From the NCBI GenBank assembly GCA_017539565.1, contig JAFYCS010000081.1, positions 1 to 42,491 of the forward strand: a DNA stretch of 42,491 nt, read 5' to 3'. Made by a program: the position numbers and the translations under genes. Under the pieces are notes generated by a model. The model saw nothing but the letters and a program-made list of their open reading frames with translations. It searched no databases and was not told the origin of the DNA. Origin of the DNA: Lachnospiraceae bacterium (GTDB taxonomy: Bacteria; Bacillota; Clostridia; Lachnospirales; Lachnospiraceae). Positions 8,506 to 17,072 of this stretch are shown one piece after another (the first letter of the stretch is position 1; each line of letters starts with the position of its first letter).

Positions 8506-10672
8506 ATTCGACTGTTATCTGCGGTCCTGTGTAAGTAAACTTGCCTGTCTTGATCTTTCCTGCCACTTTCTCATTCTTCTTGTTAAGCTTGTACAGCTTA
8601 GCGGTATCGCTTATTGTCAGATCACCTGTGAGGGTTATATCACCCGTAAAGCTTAAGCTGTGATTCTTGGCATTGATCGTAATCGATTTGTAGCCTTTCT
8701 TCGGAAGCAGGAATTTACCGGCCATATTTACATCGCCTTTAATATTCACTTCAAAGCTTATCTCGGTCTTATTCTTCTTCGCTTCTTTGAGCAGGCTGTT
8801 CATTTCTGCAACAGCATCCTTCCAGACACCGTATTTATGGCCGTTATATTCTATAACTTCTCCAAATATGCAGACCTTTGAGCCGCTGAGATAATACAGG
8901 TAGGTTGAATGAGTGTTAGCCGTAAGATCCGAGCAGTCAAAAACTTTCTTTAAAGTTTCCGGAGAGATCTTTTTTGCGCTGCAGGACAATATCTGTGTTC
9001 CGTCGGGCAGTTTTTCATCGGCGTGAAATTTTATACTTCCTGATACGCTTCCTTTAAGTGCTATAGGCTTAAAGCCCTTGTAAAGATTAAGCTGTGTATC
9101 CCCTTCACCCGACAGTTCTTTTTTGACAGTCATTTTACATCCGCTGCCTAATGTAAGTGATGAGTCGGATTCAAATTTAAGTGTATCGGTGGTAAGGTTG
9201 TTTACTGATATCGATCCAAGGAGATCTAACCCATTCTTAACTGTACACTTGGTTGAGAGCGCATCAAATATTACAGCTTTAGCTACTGTAAAACCTTTCT
9301 TTGCATTAATGCTAAGTTTAACGCTCACGCCTTCCTTCTTTGCATGAACCGCCTTGATGGTCAGATTCTGAAGTCTTAAAGGGCACTTAGCCGTAAGCTT
9401 GCTTCCCTTGATCACTATGCTGTGTCCGTGTCCCATTATCATGACCGACTTGGCTTTTTTAGGGAATGTGAGCGGCTTCTCTCCTATCATATCGCTCTGA
9501 AGATCGATAACATAGTCCGTCTCTTCCGTCATATTCGCTATCGCTTCCTTAACCGAATTGTATTCTTTACCGTTCATGGTAAGCTTACCGGTAGCAGGAT
9601 ATTGTTCTTTAGCTGGTTTAGAACTTCCGCCGGGAGCTTTTATCTTAAACTCATACTCGCAATCAGCAACCCCCCTGATCTTTAGATAATACTTTCCTGG
9701 GGCAAGCTTTTTGCTGATGACGGTCGCGCCTTTATTGCTCAAATAGCTTTGTGCGATCTTATTTTCAAACTTATCATCCGAATATAATTCGGCCCAATCT
9801 CCTATCGATCCGCCTTTTTCATAAATCTTGACCGTACCTGCTTTAGTTACTTCAAATGAATAAAAGTCCGCATAATTTGATGCTTTATAATCTAAGGTTC
9901 CGTAGTATGTTGTATTGTTAGATATTGTCTTGTAGGATTCTTCGGAATCAAGTTCCTCTTCCCAGTATTCACTTTCCTTAAAATCGATCTGAAAAGCTCC
10001 CGTTTGCGGACCTTCCGAAGCCTTAATGTTATTCACGCCCACCTGTACGATATACGTGGTTCCCGGTCTCAGCCCGGCCTTTTTTGCCAGTACTTTCTTT
10101 TCGCCGGCCTCTCCTTTGACAACTCCTACATTGTGAATATCCCGTGGATTATCTCCTTGATGTACTACAACCGTAAGATCATGATCCTTATTGCCCTGGA
10201 CATATAACTCAATATAGCCTTTCTGCTCCGGAGTAAATATATACCACTGATATTCCAGTGATTTAGATATTGAAACAGCAACTTCCTTACCAAATTCGAG
10301 CTTTTCGGGCTTATCAAGGGTTCCGGTCTCATCAGAAAACTCTTCCCCTTCCTGATCCTCCTCACCAGTCTGTGCATCATCCCCCGCTGTTTCATCTTCT
10401 GTTACAGCTTCTTCATCTGCTGCATTTTCCGATACAGCTTCTGTATCAGCCTCATCCTCAGAAACAGTTTCGTTTTCGGAAACGGCTTCATCTTCCGGTA
10501 AAACTTCGTTTTCCGATATAGCTTCGTTTTCGGATACCGCTTCATCTTCGGAAACAGCTACCACCTCTGTATCGGCATCATCAGACGCCAGTACAGGTGC
10601 ATAGTTCCCAAGAAGCATCGTTGCAGTCATTAAGCCGGCGATACCTTTTTTGAAAACTTCCCTGATCTTCAT
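8504..10672 (-). CDS. Secreted acidic protein with PPC-like domain and beta-repeat C-terminus (paralog B)
   Basis: 722 residues. Sec signal peptide (1-29, cleavage after VLA), then an acidic linker (31-115) built of imperfect repeats such as SEDEAVSENEAISENE. Two PPC-like beta-sandwich segments follow; the second reads YYGTLDYKASNYADFYSFEV and ends KLAPGKYYLKIRGV. The C-terminal half has repeated strand motifs (MGHGHSIVIKG; INAKNHSLSFTGDITLTGDLTI). It matches the protein at 718-2787 nearly end to end, including the final GKIK-K-YTY/FTYTGPQI segment. The ATG at 10670-10672 has AAGGAGGAATAAAG upstream, so the longer reading from 10711 is rejected. There is no cell-wall anchor. Function unknown; an adhesive or envelope role is inferred only from secretion and fold. 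Confidence 0.85.
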   Translation of the reverse strand: MKIREVFKKGIAGLMTATMLLGNYAPVLASDDADTEVVAVSEDEAVSENEAISENEVLPEDEAVSENETVSEDEADTEAVSENAADEEAVTEDETAGDDAQTGEEDQEGEEFSDETGTLDKPEKLEFGKEVAVSISKSLEYQWYIFTPEQKGYIELYVQGNKDHDLTVVVHQGDNPRDIHNVGVVKGEAGEKKVLAKKAGLRPGTTYIVQVGVNNIKASEGPQTGAFQIDFKESEYWEEELDSEESYKTISNNTTYYGTLDYKASNYADFYSFEVTKAGTVKIYEKGGSIGDWAELYSDDKFENKIAQSYLSNKGATVISKKLAPGKYYLKIRGVADCEYEFKIKAPGGSSKPAKEQYPATGKLTMNGKEYNSVKEAIANMTEETDYVIDLQSDMIGEKPLTFPKKAKSVMIMGHGHSIVIKGSKLTAKCPLRLQNLTIKAVHAKKEGVSVKLSINAKKGFTVAKAVIFDALSTKCTVKNGLDLLGSISVNNLTTDTLKFESDSSLTLGSGCKMTVKKELSGEGDTQLNLYKGFKPIALKGSVSGSIKFHADEKLPDGTQILSCSAKKISPETLKKVFDCSDLTANTHSTYLYYLSGSKVCIFGEVIEYNGHKYGVWKDAVAEMNSLLKEAKKNKTEISFEVNIKGDVNMAGKFLLPKKGYKSITINAKNHSLSFTGDITLTGDLTISDTAKLYKLNKKNEKVAGKIKTGKFTYTGPQITVE

Positions 10673-10756
10673 CTTTATTCCTCCTTTTCTTTTTATGGTA
10701 AATACCATCATAGATCAGACTGCCTTGACTTTCTACCACGCCATCTTTGCATTTAC

Positions 10757-10771
10757 GCTACTCTATGTAGC
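10757..10771. other. Short inverted repeat upstream of paralog B
   Basis: GCTAC, a 5-nt loop and GTAGC form a small dyad in the 240-bp gap before paralog B. It could be an operator or leader hairpin; nothing shows which. No recognisable riboswitch core was found in this gap. Confidence 0.3.
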
Positions 10772-10870
10772 ATTATGATCCGGGCTATCCATGAATAAAG
10801 AAGCTGATGTATTGCAAAGACCATGATTTAAATTTTATAATCTTATCATCATATCCGTGCAGCGGCAACC

Positions 10871-10897
10871 AAAAAGGACCTGCTAAATTGCAGGCCC
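10871..10897 (-). terminator. Terminator of the SCIFF-maturase-secDF unit
   Basis: In minus-strand RNA GGGCCTGC pairs with GCAGGTCC (10890-10897 with 10876-10883, 6-nt loop), followed by TTTTT. It lies 16 bases beyond the secDF stop codon. Confidence 0.88.
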
Positions 10898-10912
10898 TTC
10901 CATGAATAATTA

Positions 10913-13234
10913 TCATTCTTCCTCTTCTGCCGGAGGGAACTTCTCTCTCAGCACGAACCACAGTGCACCGGTCACACATACAGATGAATAAGTACCGCAT
11001 ACGATACCTATTATCAGCGGCAACGCAAATTCCCTTATTGAGCTTACGCCCAGTATAAAGAGCATGATTACCATTATAACGGTGGTCAGTGAAGTAAATA
11101 TCGACCTGGAAAGTGTCTGGGTTACAGACTGGTTGACCACTTCGGTAAGGGTAAGCTTCTTTTTCTTTCTGTTCTCATTCTCTGTCAGATTCTCACGTAC
11201 ACGGTCGAATATGACTATGGTAGCGTTGATGGAATAACCTACTATCGTAAGCATACATGCGATAAATGTTGAACTTACGGAATAACGTACCAGCGCGTAG
11301 AAAGTCAGGGTTACAAGCACATCATGTACAAGTGCCGCTACCGCACTGGCGCCAAAACGTATATCACTGAACCTGAACCAGATGTAGATAAGCATACATA
11401 CCACAGCTAACAGTATGGCCTTGATCGCCTCAGTCTTCATTTCTCCGGAGATAGTTGAGCCTATAGTCTCTGTGGTTATCTTATCTTCGGGAACACCGAA
11501 CTTGGAAAGCAGTACATTATTAAGGGTTTGCCTTTCATCTACGTTCAGCACCCTGGTCTTAAATACAACCTGGTTAGAATCATTAACCGTCTGCCACTGT
11601 ACATTTGCATCATGAGTGATGGCTTCGAATTCGGGTATAACATTTGCTTCTATCTGCTCGCGGCTCATCAGCTCATTGAATGCAACGGTAGATGCTGTAC
11701 CGCCCTTGAACTCCAGGCTGTAATTGAGCGCATCTCCCGTAGTAGCCTTAAATACTATCATGGCGATGATGCCTACTACAATGACACCGATAGAGATACC
11801 GAAGCAAAGCTTCTTCTTTCCAAGGAAATCAATGATCTTATCTTCTTTCTTGTTCTCCTTCTCCTTAGCGGAAAGACCGTAAAGGCCGGGAGCCTGAAGA
11901 CCTATAGCATAGAAGGAGTTGACCAGCAGTCTGGTAACTGCCAGTGCAGTAAACATCGAAAGTACGATACCTACAGCCAGAGTATAAGCAAAGCCTTTGA
12001 TGGAACCGCTGCCCATCAGCATCAGCACAACGGCTGCGATAAGTGTTGTGATGTTACCGTCGATGATGGCTGATAATGCCTTTGAGAAACCTGCCTTAAT
12101 TGATGCCTTAACATCGCTTCCGGCCTTCAGCTCTTCCTTTATACGTGCGAATATGATGACGTTAGCATCCACGGCCATACCTACCGACAGGATGATACCT
12201 GCGATACCGGGCAGCGTCAGGGTCATCTCAAATAAGTTCATCACCAGAATGACCAGCATACAGTAGAGGCACAGTGCCAGTGAACTTGCAAAACCGGGTA
12301 TACGGTATACAATGCACATAAGCAGTACCACCAGGATCAGACCTATCAGGCCTGCAATGAGTGAAGTCTTGATAGCATCACTACCCAGCTGGGCACCTAC
12401 GACGTTGGAACGCAGTTCCTGAAGTTCAAGCTTAAGACCACCTATACGGATGTTCTGGGCCAGGTTCTGTGCTTCGTTGAAATCCCTCATACCGGTTATC
12501 TGAGCCTGTCCGCCGGATATACGTTCGTTAACGTTGGGCACACTCAGTATCTCATTATCGTAGTAGATAGCGATCGTTCTCTTAAGACCGCTCTGGGTCG
12601 TAGCTGCACCTGTAGCCTCCGCAAACTTTACGGATCCCTCTGAAGTAAAGGTAAGGCTTACGATATTCTGGGTCTGATTATACTCATCGGTATATGCCTT
12701 AGCTTCTGAACTTGCCACATCAGTACCGGAAAGGATAGCACTTCCGTCTGCAACTATCTCATCGATCGGACGGGTAAGCTCATATACGGCCTTTCCTTCC
12801 TCTGTATATACCTGCACACCGCTCTCATCAAGCTTTGCCTGATAGTTCATACTGCCGTCTGCACCGGTAGCCTTAATGAAGTACAGTGATCCGGGGCTTC
12901 CCAGTTCCTTAAGGATCGCATTTGCGTCAGTAACACCGGGTATCTCTATACTGATACGGTTGCTGCCTTCGGAATAAACATTAGCTTCCGTTGAATACTG
13001 ATCGATACGTTTCTTTAATTTGAATACGGTATCATCCAGATCCTCTTTTGAAGGATTCTCCTCACCCACTACCTCATAGGTAATAGAAACACCGCCGGCC
13101 AGATCCAGACCAAGCTTGGTCTTTGCTGCCGATCCGACACCTGTCTCATCTACACCGTACATTACGAGATAAGCACATCCCGCTATGGCCGCTATAAAAA
13201 TGAGAAGGCTTAAGAAACCCTGCCACTTTTTCAT
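10913..13234 (-). CDS. secDF: Protein translocase SecDF, fused form
   Basis: 773 residues. SecD and SecF in one chain; it uses the ion gradient to help proteins leave the SecYEG channel. The SecD half has the first transmembrane helix, the DLAGGVSITYEV motif, the extracytoplasmic P1 domain and helices with GMAVDANVIIFARIKEEL. The SecF half starts near residue 475, with LEFKGGTASTVAF and the helix motif YSINATIVIFDRVREN. The acidic tail ends in EEEE. The ATG at 13232-13234 follows GGAGGAGAG. It lies downstream of the SCIFF maturase with an 88-bp gap holding a dispersed repeat; the SCIFF-maturase-SecDF neighbourhood is common in Clostridia. Fused SecDF is usual in Firmicutes. Confidence 0.95.
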   Translation of the reverse strand: MKKWQGFLSLLIFIAAIAGCAYLVMYGVDETGVGSAAKTKLGLDLAGGVSITYEVVGEENPSKEDLDDTVFKLKKRIDQYSTEANVYSEGSNRISIEIPGVTDANAILKELGSPGSLYFIKATGADGSMNYQAKLDESGVQVYTEEGKAVYELTRPIDEIVADGSAILSGTDVASSEAKAYTDEYNQTQNIVSLTFTSEGSVKFAEATGAATTQSGLKRTIAIYYDNEILSVPNVNERISGGQAQITGMRDFNEAQNLAQNIRIGGLKLELQELRSNVVGAQLGSDAIKTSLIAGLIGLILVVLLMCIVYRIPGFASSLALCLYCMLVILVMNLFEMTLTLPGIAGIILSVGMAVDANVIIFARIKEELKAGSDVKASIKAGFSKALSAIIDGNITTLIAAVVLMLMGSGSIKGFAYTLAVGIVLSMFTALAVTRLLVNSFYAIGLQAPGLYGLSAKEKENKKEDKIIDFLGKKKLCFGISIGVIVVGIIAMIVFKATTGDALNYSLEFKGGTASTVAFNELMSREQIEANVIPEFEAITHDANVQWQTVNDSNQVVFKTRVLNVDERQTLNNVLLSKFGVPEDKITTETIGSTISGEMKTEAIKAILLAVVCMLIYIWFRFSDIRFGASAVAALVHDVLVTLTFYALVRYSVSSTFIACMLTIVGYSINATIVIFDRVRENLTENENRKKKKLTLTEVVNQSVTQTLSRSIFTSLTTVIMVIMLFILGVSSIREFALPLIIGIVCGTYSSVCVTGALWFVLREKFPPAEEEE

Positions 13235-13260
13235 TTTCTCTCCTCCGTAATACTTTTATA

Positions 13261-13320
13261 AGATCCTTCGCTTCGCTCAGGATGACACACCTTTTCCCTT
13301 CGCTTACGTTCAGGATTACA
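13261..13320. repeat. Dispersed palindromic (REP-like) repeat, copy a, two degenerate units
   Basis: Contains GATCCTTCGCTTCGCTCAGG followed by a second, diverged unit (CCTTCGCTTACGTTCAGGAT). The same motif recurs at 16338-16404, 20878-20948, 21638-21661 and 25431-25443. It lies between the maturase and secDF. Confidence 0.75.
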
Positions 13321-13322
13321 CA

Positions 13323-14699
13323 CTATTCCTCTTCCATGGCCTGTGCCACTTTCAGCATGATCGCGCATTCTATGCGCTTACGCTGTAACTCACATCCTAT
13401 CTCATAAGCGCCGTAAATGTCGCCTGAGAAATGCTTCGAATTGGCCATGCATCCGCCGCTGCAATAATACTTGGCAAAGCAGTCCCTGCACGCCGGTTTC
13501 GAATATACATTACAATTATGGAACTTGTCCCTGAGCTGTGTATTGACTATACCGTCTGTCACGTTGCCAAGCTTGAAATCTTCCTCACCGACAAACTGGT
13601 GACAGGGATAGATGTCTCCCCAGGGTGTAACAGATACATACTCACAGCCCGCACCGCAGCCCGAAAGTCTCTTATATACACAGGGGCCGCACTCCAGATC
13701 TATCATAAAGTGGAAGAAATTAAAGGGATTGCCCTCTTTCCTTCTCTTTAACATTTCATCTGCAAGTATGTCATACTGCCTGATAAGCACCGGAACATCC
13801 TCTTCTGTAAGAGCATAATCCATCTCGGGCGGTGCAACTACCGGCTCAACAGAGATCTGTTTAAAGCCCAGATCCGCAAGATGTATCACATCCGCAGCGA
13901 AATCCGTATTGAAATGGGTATATGTGCCGCGCACATAATAATTCATCTGGTCACGGCTCTCTGCCGCATGAATATACTTAGGTACTATCTCATCATAACT
14001 TCCGCCGCCTTTTCTGTAAGGGCGCATACGGTCATGCACTTCCCTGCGGCCGTCTATAGACAGCACCAGATTACTCATTTCCTTATTTGCAAACTCTAAA
14101 ATGTCATCCGTAAGGAGCGTCCCGTTGGTCGTCAGTGTAAAGCGGAAGTTCTTATCATGCTCCTTCTCAATGGAACGGCCGTATGCCACCAGCTGCTTTA
14201 CAACGTCCCAGTTCATGAGCGGTTCGCCGCCGAAGAAATCCACTTCCAGATTCTTCCGGCTTCCGGAATGTGCCACCAGATAATCAAGTGCCTGCTTTCC
14301 CACCTCAAATGACATAAGACCGCAGGGGCCGTAATACTCACCCTCTCCGGCAAAACAGTATTTGCATGCCAGATTGCAGGCATGCGCAATATGCAGACAC
14401 ATAGCTTTAACGACAGTCTCCCTGCCTGTATAAGCTTCTATCTGCTTTTCATAATCGTCCTTTGCAAACAGCCTCCCCTGGTTCTTAAGCTCCAGTATCT
14501 CCGCTAAGGCTTCCTTGCGTTCTATATCCGCAAGACCGCCTCCCAGTTCTTTGGCTATGGCATCATCTGTCTTCCCTTCTGAAAGAGCCTCTTCCACCCG
14601 GGGAATAAGATCATAAACAACATCATCCACCACATGGACGCTGCCGCTGTCTACATCAAGGACTATGTTATAACCATGACTTTTGTATCTGTGTACCAT
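13323..14699 (-). CDS. SCIFF peptide radical SAM maturase (thioether-forming)
   Basis: 458 residues. Radical SAM/SPASM enzyme that introduces Cys-to-carbon thioether cross-links into the SCIFF ribosomal peptide. The radical SAM cluster motif CNLACKYC (Cys108, 112, 115; CX3CX2C) and GGEPLMN follow an N-terminal peptide-binding region. The C-terminal SPASM region is rich in cysteine (CGAGCEYVSVTPWGDIYPC, then CRDCFAKYYCSGGC). The ATG at 14697-14699 gives the family-typical start MVHRYK; an upstream TTG in frame is less likely. The Shine-Dalgarno site is weak. The precursor peptide gene lies 79 bp upstream, separated by a hairpin, and secDF follows. The family assignment is firm. Confidence 0.95.
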   Translation of the reverse strand: MVHRYKSHGYNIVLDVDSGSVHVVDDVVYDLIPRVEEALSEGKTDDAIAKELGGGLADIERKEALAEILELKNQGRLFAKDDYEKQIEAYTGRETVVKAMCLHIAHACNLACKYCFAGEGEYYGPCGLMSFEVGKQALDYLVAHSGSRKNLEVDFFGGEPLMNWDVVKQLVAYGRSIEKEHDKNFRFTLTTNGTLLTDDILEFANKEMSNLVLSIDGRREVHDRMRPYRKGGGSYDEIVPKYIHAAESRDQMNYYVRGTYTHFNTDFAADVIHLADLGFKQISVEPVVAPPEMDYALTEEDVPVLIRQYDILADEMLKRRKEGNPFNFFHFMIDLECGPCVYKRLSGCGAGCEYVSVTPWGDIYPCHQFVGEEDFKLGNVTDGIVNTQLRDKFHNCNVYSKPACRDCFAKYYCSGGCMANSKHFSGDIYGAYEIGCELQRKRIECAIMLKVAQAMEEE

Positions 14700-14719
14700 A
14701 ATTTTCCACAATAAAACAC

Positions 14720-14750
14720 GGGAAACAGTGGCTTGATACCGCTGTTCCCC
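14720..14750 (-). terminator. Hairpin between SCIFF precursor and maturase (attenuator-like)
   Basis: On the minus strand GGGGAACAGCGG can pair with CCACTGTTTCCC with one bulge, followed by CGTGTTTTATTG. It lies in the 79-bp gap between precursor and maturase. A leaky terminator here would give more peptide than enzyme mRNA, as is usual in such systems; that use is inferred. Confidence 0.6.
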
Positions 14751-14778
14751 AGTTTATGAATGTTCCTGAAGCCCTTAA

Positions 14779-14931
14779 TTACTTAGAGCTCTTTACCTGC
14801 TCGCAGCTCTGGTTGCCTACTGTACAGCTGGTCTTGCATGCGCTCTGGCAGGAAGTCTGGCACTCACCGCAGCCGCCCTTCTGCAGGCTCTTCTTAAAAT
14901 CTCTGGTATCAAGGCTCTTGATATGCTTCAT
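14779..14931 (-). CDS. SCIFF (six cysteines in forty-five) precursor peptide
   Basis: 50 residues. Ribosomally made peptide that is the substrate of the neighbouring radical SAM maturase. The N-terminal leader KHIKSLDTRDF is typical of the family, and the six cysteines are at 21, 24, 28, 32, 36 and 43. The ATG at 14929-14931 has GGAGG 8 bases upstream (GGAGGAAAAAATAATG), so the longer frame from 14988 is rejected. It is widely conserved in Clostridia; its final biological role is unsettled. It has its own promoter at 14977-15005. Confidence 0.95.
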   Translation of the reverse strand: MKHIKSLDTRDFKKSLQKGGCGECQTSCQSACKTSCTVGNQSCEQVKSSK

Positions 14932-14976
14932 TATTTTTTCCTCCGTTAAATGTACTTGATTTTTAGCACGAGCCAC

Positions 14977-15014
14977 ACTATAACACATTTCATATTTTTA
15001 TGCAAGCTTGCATA
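14977..15014 (-). promoter_or_regulatory. SCIFF promoter with overlapping 16-bp palindrome
   Basis: On the minus strand TTGCAT (15000-15005), a 17-bp spacer and an extended -10 TGTTATAGT (hexamer 14977-14982). A perfect palindrome TATGCAAGCTTGCATA at 14999-15014 covers the -35 and lies between SCIFF and the divergent CorC-like gene, so it could be an operator for either. Confidence 0.55.
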
Positions 15015-15045
15015 TAAGAAGTTTATCTGGTATTATTGTCCCGTT

Positions 15046-16338
15046 ATGGAAACCCCTCAATTGATAAAACTTATCATATTGATCGTCCTTCTTTTGCTGT
15101 CCGCTTTTTTCTCGTCTGCGGAAACAGCCTTCACCACTGTCAAAAAAGTACGTCTTCTTCTTTTAAAAGAAGAAGGCAATAAGCGCGCCGCTCTGGTGCT
15201 CAAAATATTGGAAAAACCCGGCAAGATGCTGTCCACCATTCTTATAGGAAATAACGTGGTCAACATCTCAGCTTCCGCACTGTCAACAATGCTGGCCTCA
15301 GAGCTTTTTGGCAGTATGGCCGTCGGAATTGCCACCGGTATACTTACTCTTCTGGTGCTGCTCTTTGGCGAGATACTCCCCAAGACCCTGGCATTACGAA
15401 ACAACGAAAAATATGCCTTAGGCTACGCACCATTTATCCGCGCACTTTCTGTAATACTGACTCCACTCATTTTTCTGATCGACAAACTTTCAAACGGCAT
15501 CCTGCGTCTTTTAGGTGTAGACCCCAACCAGAAAGTCATACGCATTACCGAAAGCGAGCTGCTGGGCTACGTTGATGTTAGCCATCAGGATGGTGTCATC
15601 GAGACCGAAGAACGCGAGATGATCCATAACATGTTTGAATTCTCCGACGCCGTTGCCCGCGATATCATGATCCCCCGCGTAAACATGGTAATGGCAGATC
15701 TGCACGACAGCTACGATGATATCAAGGCTCTCTTCAAAGAGCATATGTACACCCGTCTTCCCATATATAAGGACGAGCCCGATAACATCGTCGGCATTAT
15801 CAATATAAAAGACTTCCTTTTCCTTGAGGATCCCGAACACTTCCACATGAACAAGATCATGCGTGAGCCTTATTACACCTATGAATCAAAAAAGATCGCA
15901 GACCTTCTGAATGAAATGCGCAAGAAAAACCAGTCCGTCTGTATCGTTCTTAACGAATATGGCACAGCCGAAGGCATGATCAGTATGGAAGATATGGTCG
16001 AAGAGATCATCGGCCAGATAAGAGATGAATATGACGCTGATGAAGCCGAGCTCATAAAGCCGCTCTCCGACGGCGTATATTTAGTAGACGGAACCATGAA
16101 CCTGGATGATATAAATGACCAGCTTGGCACCTCATACGAAAGCGAAGATTACGATTCAATAAGCGGTATGATCATTGAACAGCTGGATGACCGCCTGCCC
16201 GAAGAAGGCGAGACCGTTACACTTTCAGACGGTACTATACTTAAAGTTGAGAAACTGGATAATCAGAGGATCGAGACTGTAAGGTTAACACTGCCGGAGA
16301 AAAAAGGCACTGAAAACAGCGAAAACGAGGATACCTAA
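15046..16338 (+). CDS. CorC/HlyC-type membrane protein (DUF21, CBS pair, CorC_HlyC)
   Basis: 430 residues. Integral membrane protein of the hemolysin C/CorC (CNNM-like) group, linked to divalent cation efflux. The N-terminal DUF21 region (about 1-190) has several transmembrane helices with FFSSAETAFTTV and GEILPKTLA. Two CBS domains follow (DIMIPRVNM, RLPIYKDEPDNIVGIINIKDFL, then VLNEYGTAEGMISMEDMVEEIIG), then the CorC_HlyC domain (YLVDGTMNLDDIND). The ATG at 15046 is chosen because the family starts just before the first helix; the ribosome binding site is weak, so the start is less certain than the rest. Single gene, convergent with the response regulator. The transported ion is not determinable from sequence. 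Confidence 0.9.
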   Translation: METPQLIKLIILIVLLLLSAFFSSAETAFTTVKKVRLLLLKEEGNKRAALVLKILEKPGKMLSTILIGNNVVNISASALSTMLASELFGSMAVGIATGILTLLVLLFGEILPKTLALRNNEKYALGYAPFIRALSVILTPLIFLIDKLSNGILRLLGVDPNQKVIRITESELLGYVDVSHQDGVIETEEREMIHNMFEFSDAVARDIMIPRVNMVMADLHDSYDDIKALFKEHMYTRLPIYKDEPDNIVGIINIKDFLFLEDPEHFHMNKIMREPYYTYESKKIADLLNEMRKKNQSVCIVLNEYGTAEGMISMEDMVEEIIGQIRDEYDADEAELIKPLSDGVYLVDGTMNLDDINDQLGTSYESEDYDSISGMIIEQLDDRLPEEGETVTLSDGTILKVEKLDNQRIETVRLTLPEKKGTENSENEDT

Positions 16339-16404
16339 AAGATCCTTCGTCGCTGCGCTCCTCAGGATGCATTCCTGTCATTCTGAGTGAAGCGAAGAAT
16401 CTTT
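16338..16404. repeat. Dispersed palindromic repeat, copy b (inverted pair)
   Basis: AAAGATCCTTCG... at the left and ...CGAAGAATCTTT at the right form an imperfect inverted pair across the convergent ends of the CorC-like gene and the response regulator. It may act as a two-way terminator. Confidence 0.8.
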
Positions 16405-16409
16405 CCCGA

Positions 16410-17021
16410 TTATGATAATGCTACCACCAGTTTCACCCTGTCATGTATACCGGTCTTGTCATAGATCGAAGATATATAATTCTTGACCGTTCCTTCAGAA
16501 ATAAACAGCTTATCCGCTATCTGTTTATTGCTTAATCCTTCCACCAGTAAAGATGCTATCTCCCGTTCCCTGTCCGTGAGTTCATCGTACAGGGTCTTAT
16601 TATTGTTCTTACTCATCATAGCGGTAAGGCGTTGCATTACCTTGGGATCCAGCACGCTCACTCCGTTCATCAGCTGTGATATAGCGCCAAGTATTGCATC
16701 TTTTCCCGAATCCTTTAATAGATATCCGTCCGCACCGTTACTGATGGCTTCGGTGATATTGCTGTCATCATAGAATGTAGTGAGCACAAGGATACGGATA
16801 TCGGGATATTTCTTTTTAAGGTGCCCTATCAGCTCTATACCGCCCATGCCTTTCATGTTAAGGTCCACCAGGGCTATATCGCAGCTGACTTTTTTTAAGA
16901 CTTCCAGGCATTCATTACCGTCATGCGCCTTTCCCGCTATTTCCATATCGTTTAATGACAGTATGATTTCCAGACTGTCTAAAAGCATCTCTTCGTCATC
17001 TACCAGCAAAACTCTGTACAT
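16410..17021 (-). CDS. NarL/LuxR-type response regulator
   Basis: 203 residues. Cytoplasmic DNA-binding regulator phosphorylated by the partner kinase next door. The receiver domain (1-120) has the acidic pocket VDDE (8-10), the phospho-acceptor Asp53 (LVDLNMKGM) and the conserved Lys in LKDSG. The LuxR-type helix-turn-helix (about 147-203) reads LTDREREIASLLVEGLSNKQIADKLFISEGTVKNYI in pieces. The ATG at 17019-17021 has AAAGGAA upstream. It lies 51 bp after the histidine kinase and is the last gene of the cluster. It probably controls the ABC/S41/CPBP genes above it, by proximity only. Confidence 0.93.
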   Translation of the reverse strand: MYRVLLVDDEEMLLDSLEIILSLNDMEIAGKAHDGNECLEVLKKVSCDIALVDLNMKGMGGIELIGHLKKKYPDIRILVLTTFYDDSNITEAISNGADGYLLKDSGKDAILGAISQLMNGVSVLDPKVMQRLTAMMSKNNNKTLYDELTDREREIASLLVEGLSNKQIADKLFISEGTVKNYISSIYDKTGIHDRVKLVVALS

Positions 17022-17072
17022 AGTCTGTTCCTTTTCATTTAACTGTTGATCACACTTCGGCCAGGTCCGTCA

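Noticed and set aside
10673-10912. Riboswitch (for example c-di-GMP class I) upstream of paralog B
   Set aside because: Only a small dyad and a GCAAAG-like fragment are present; the conserved core and tetraloop receptor of that class are missing.
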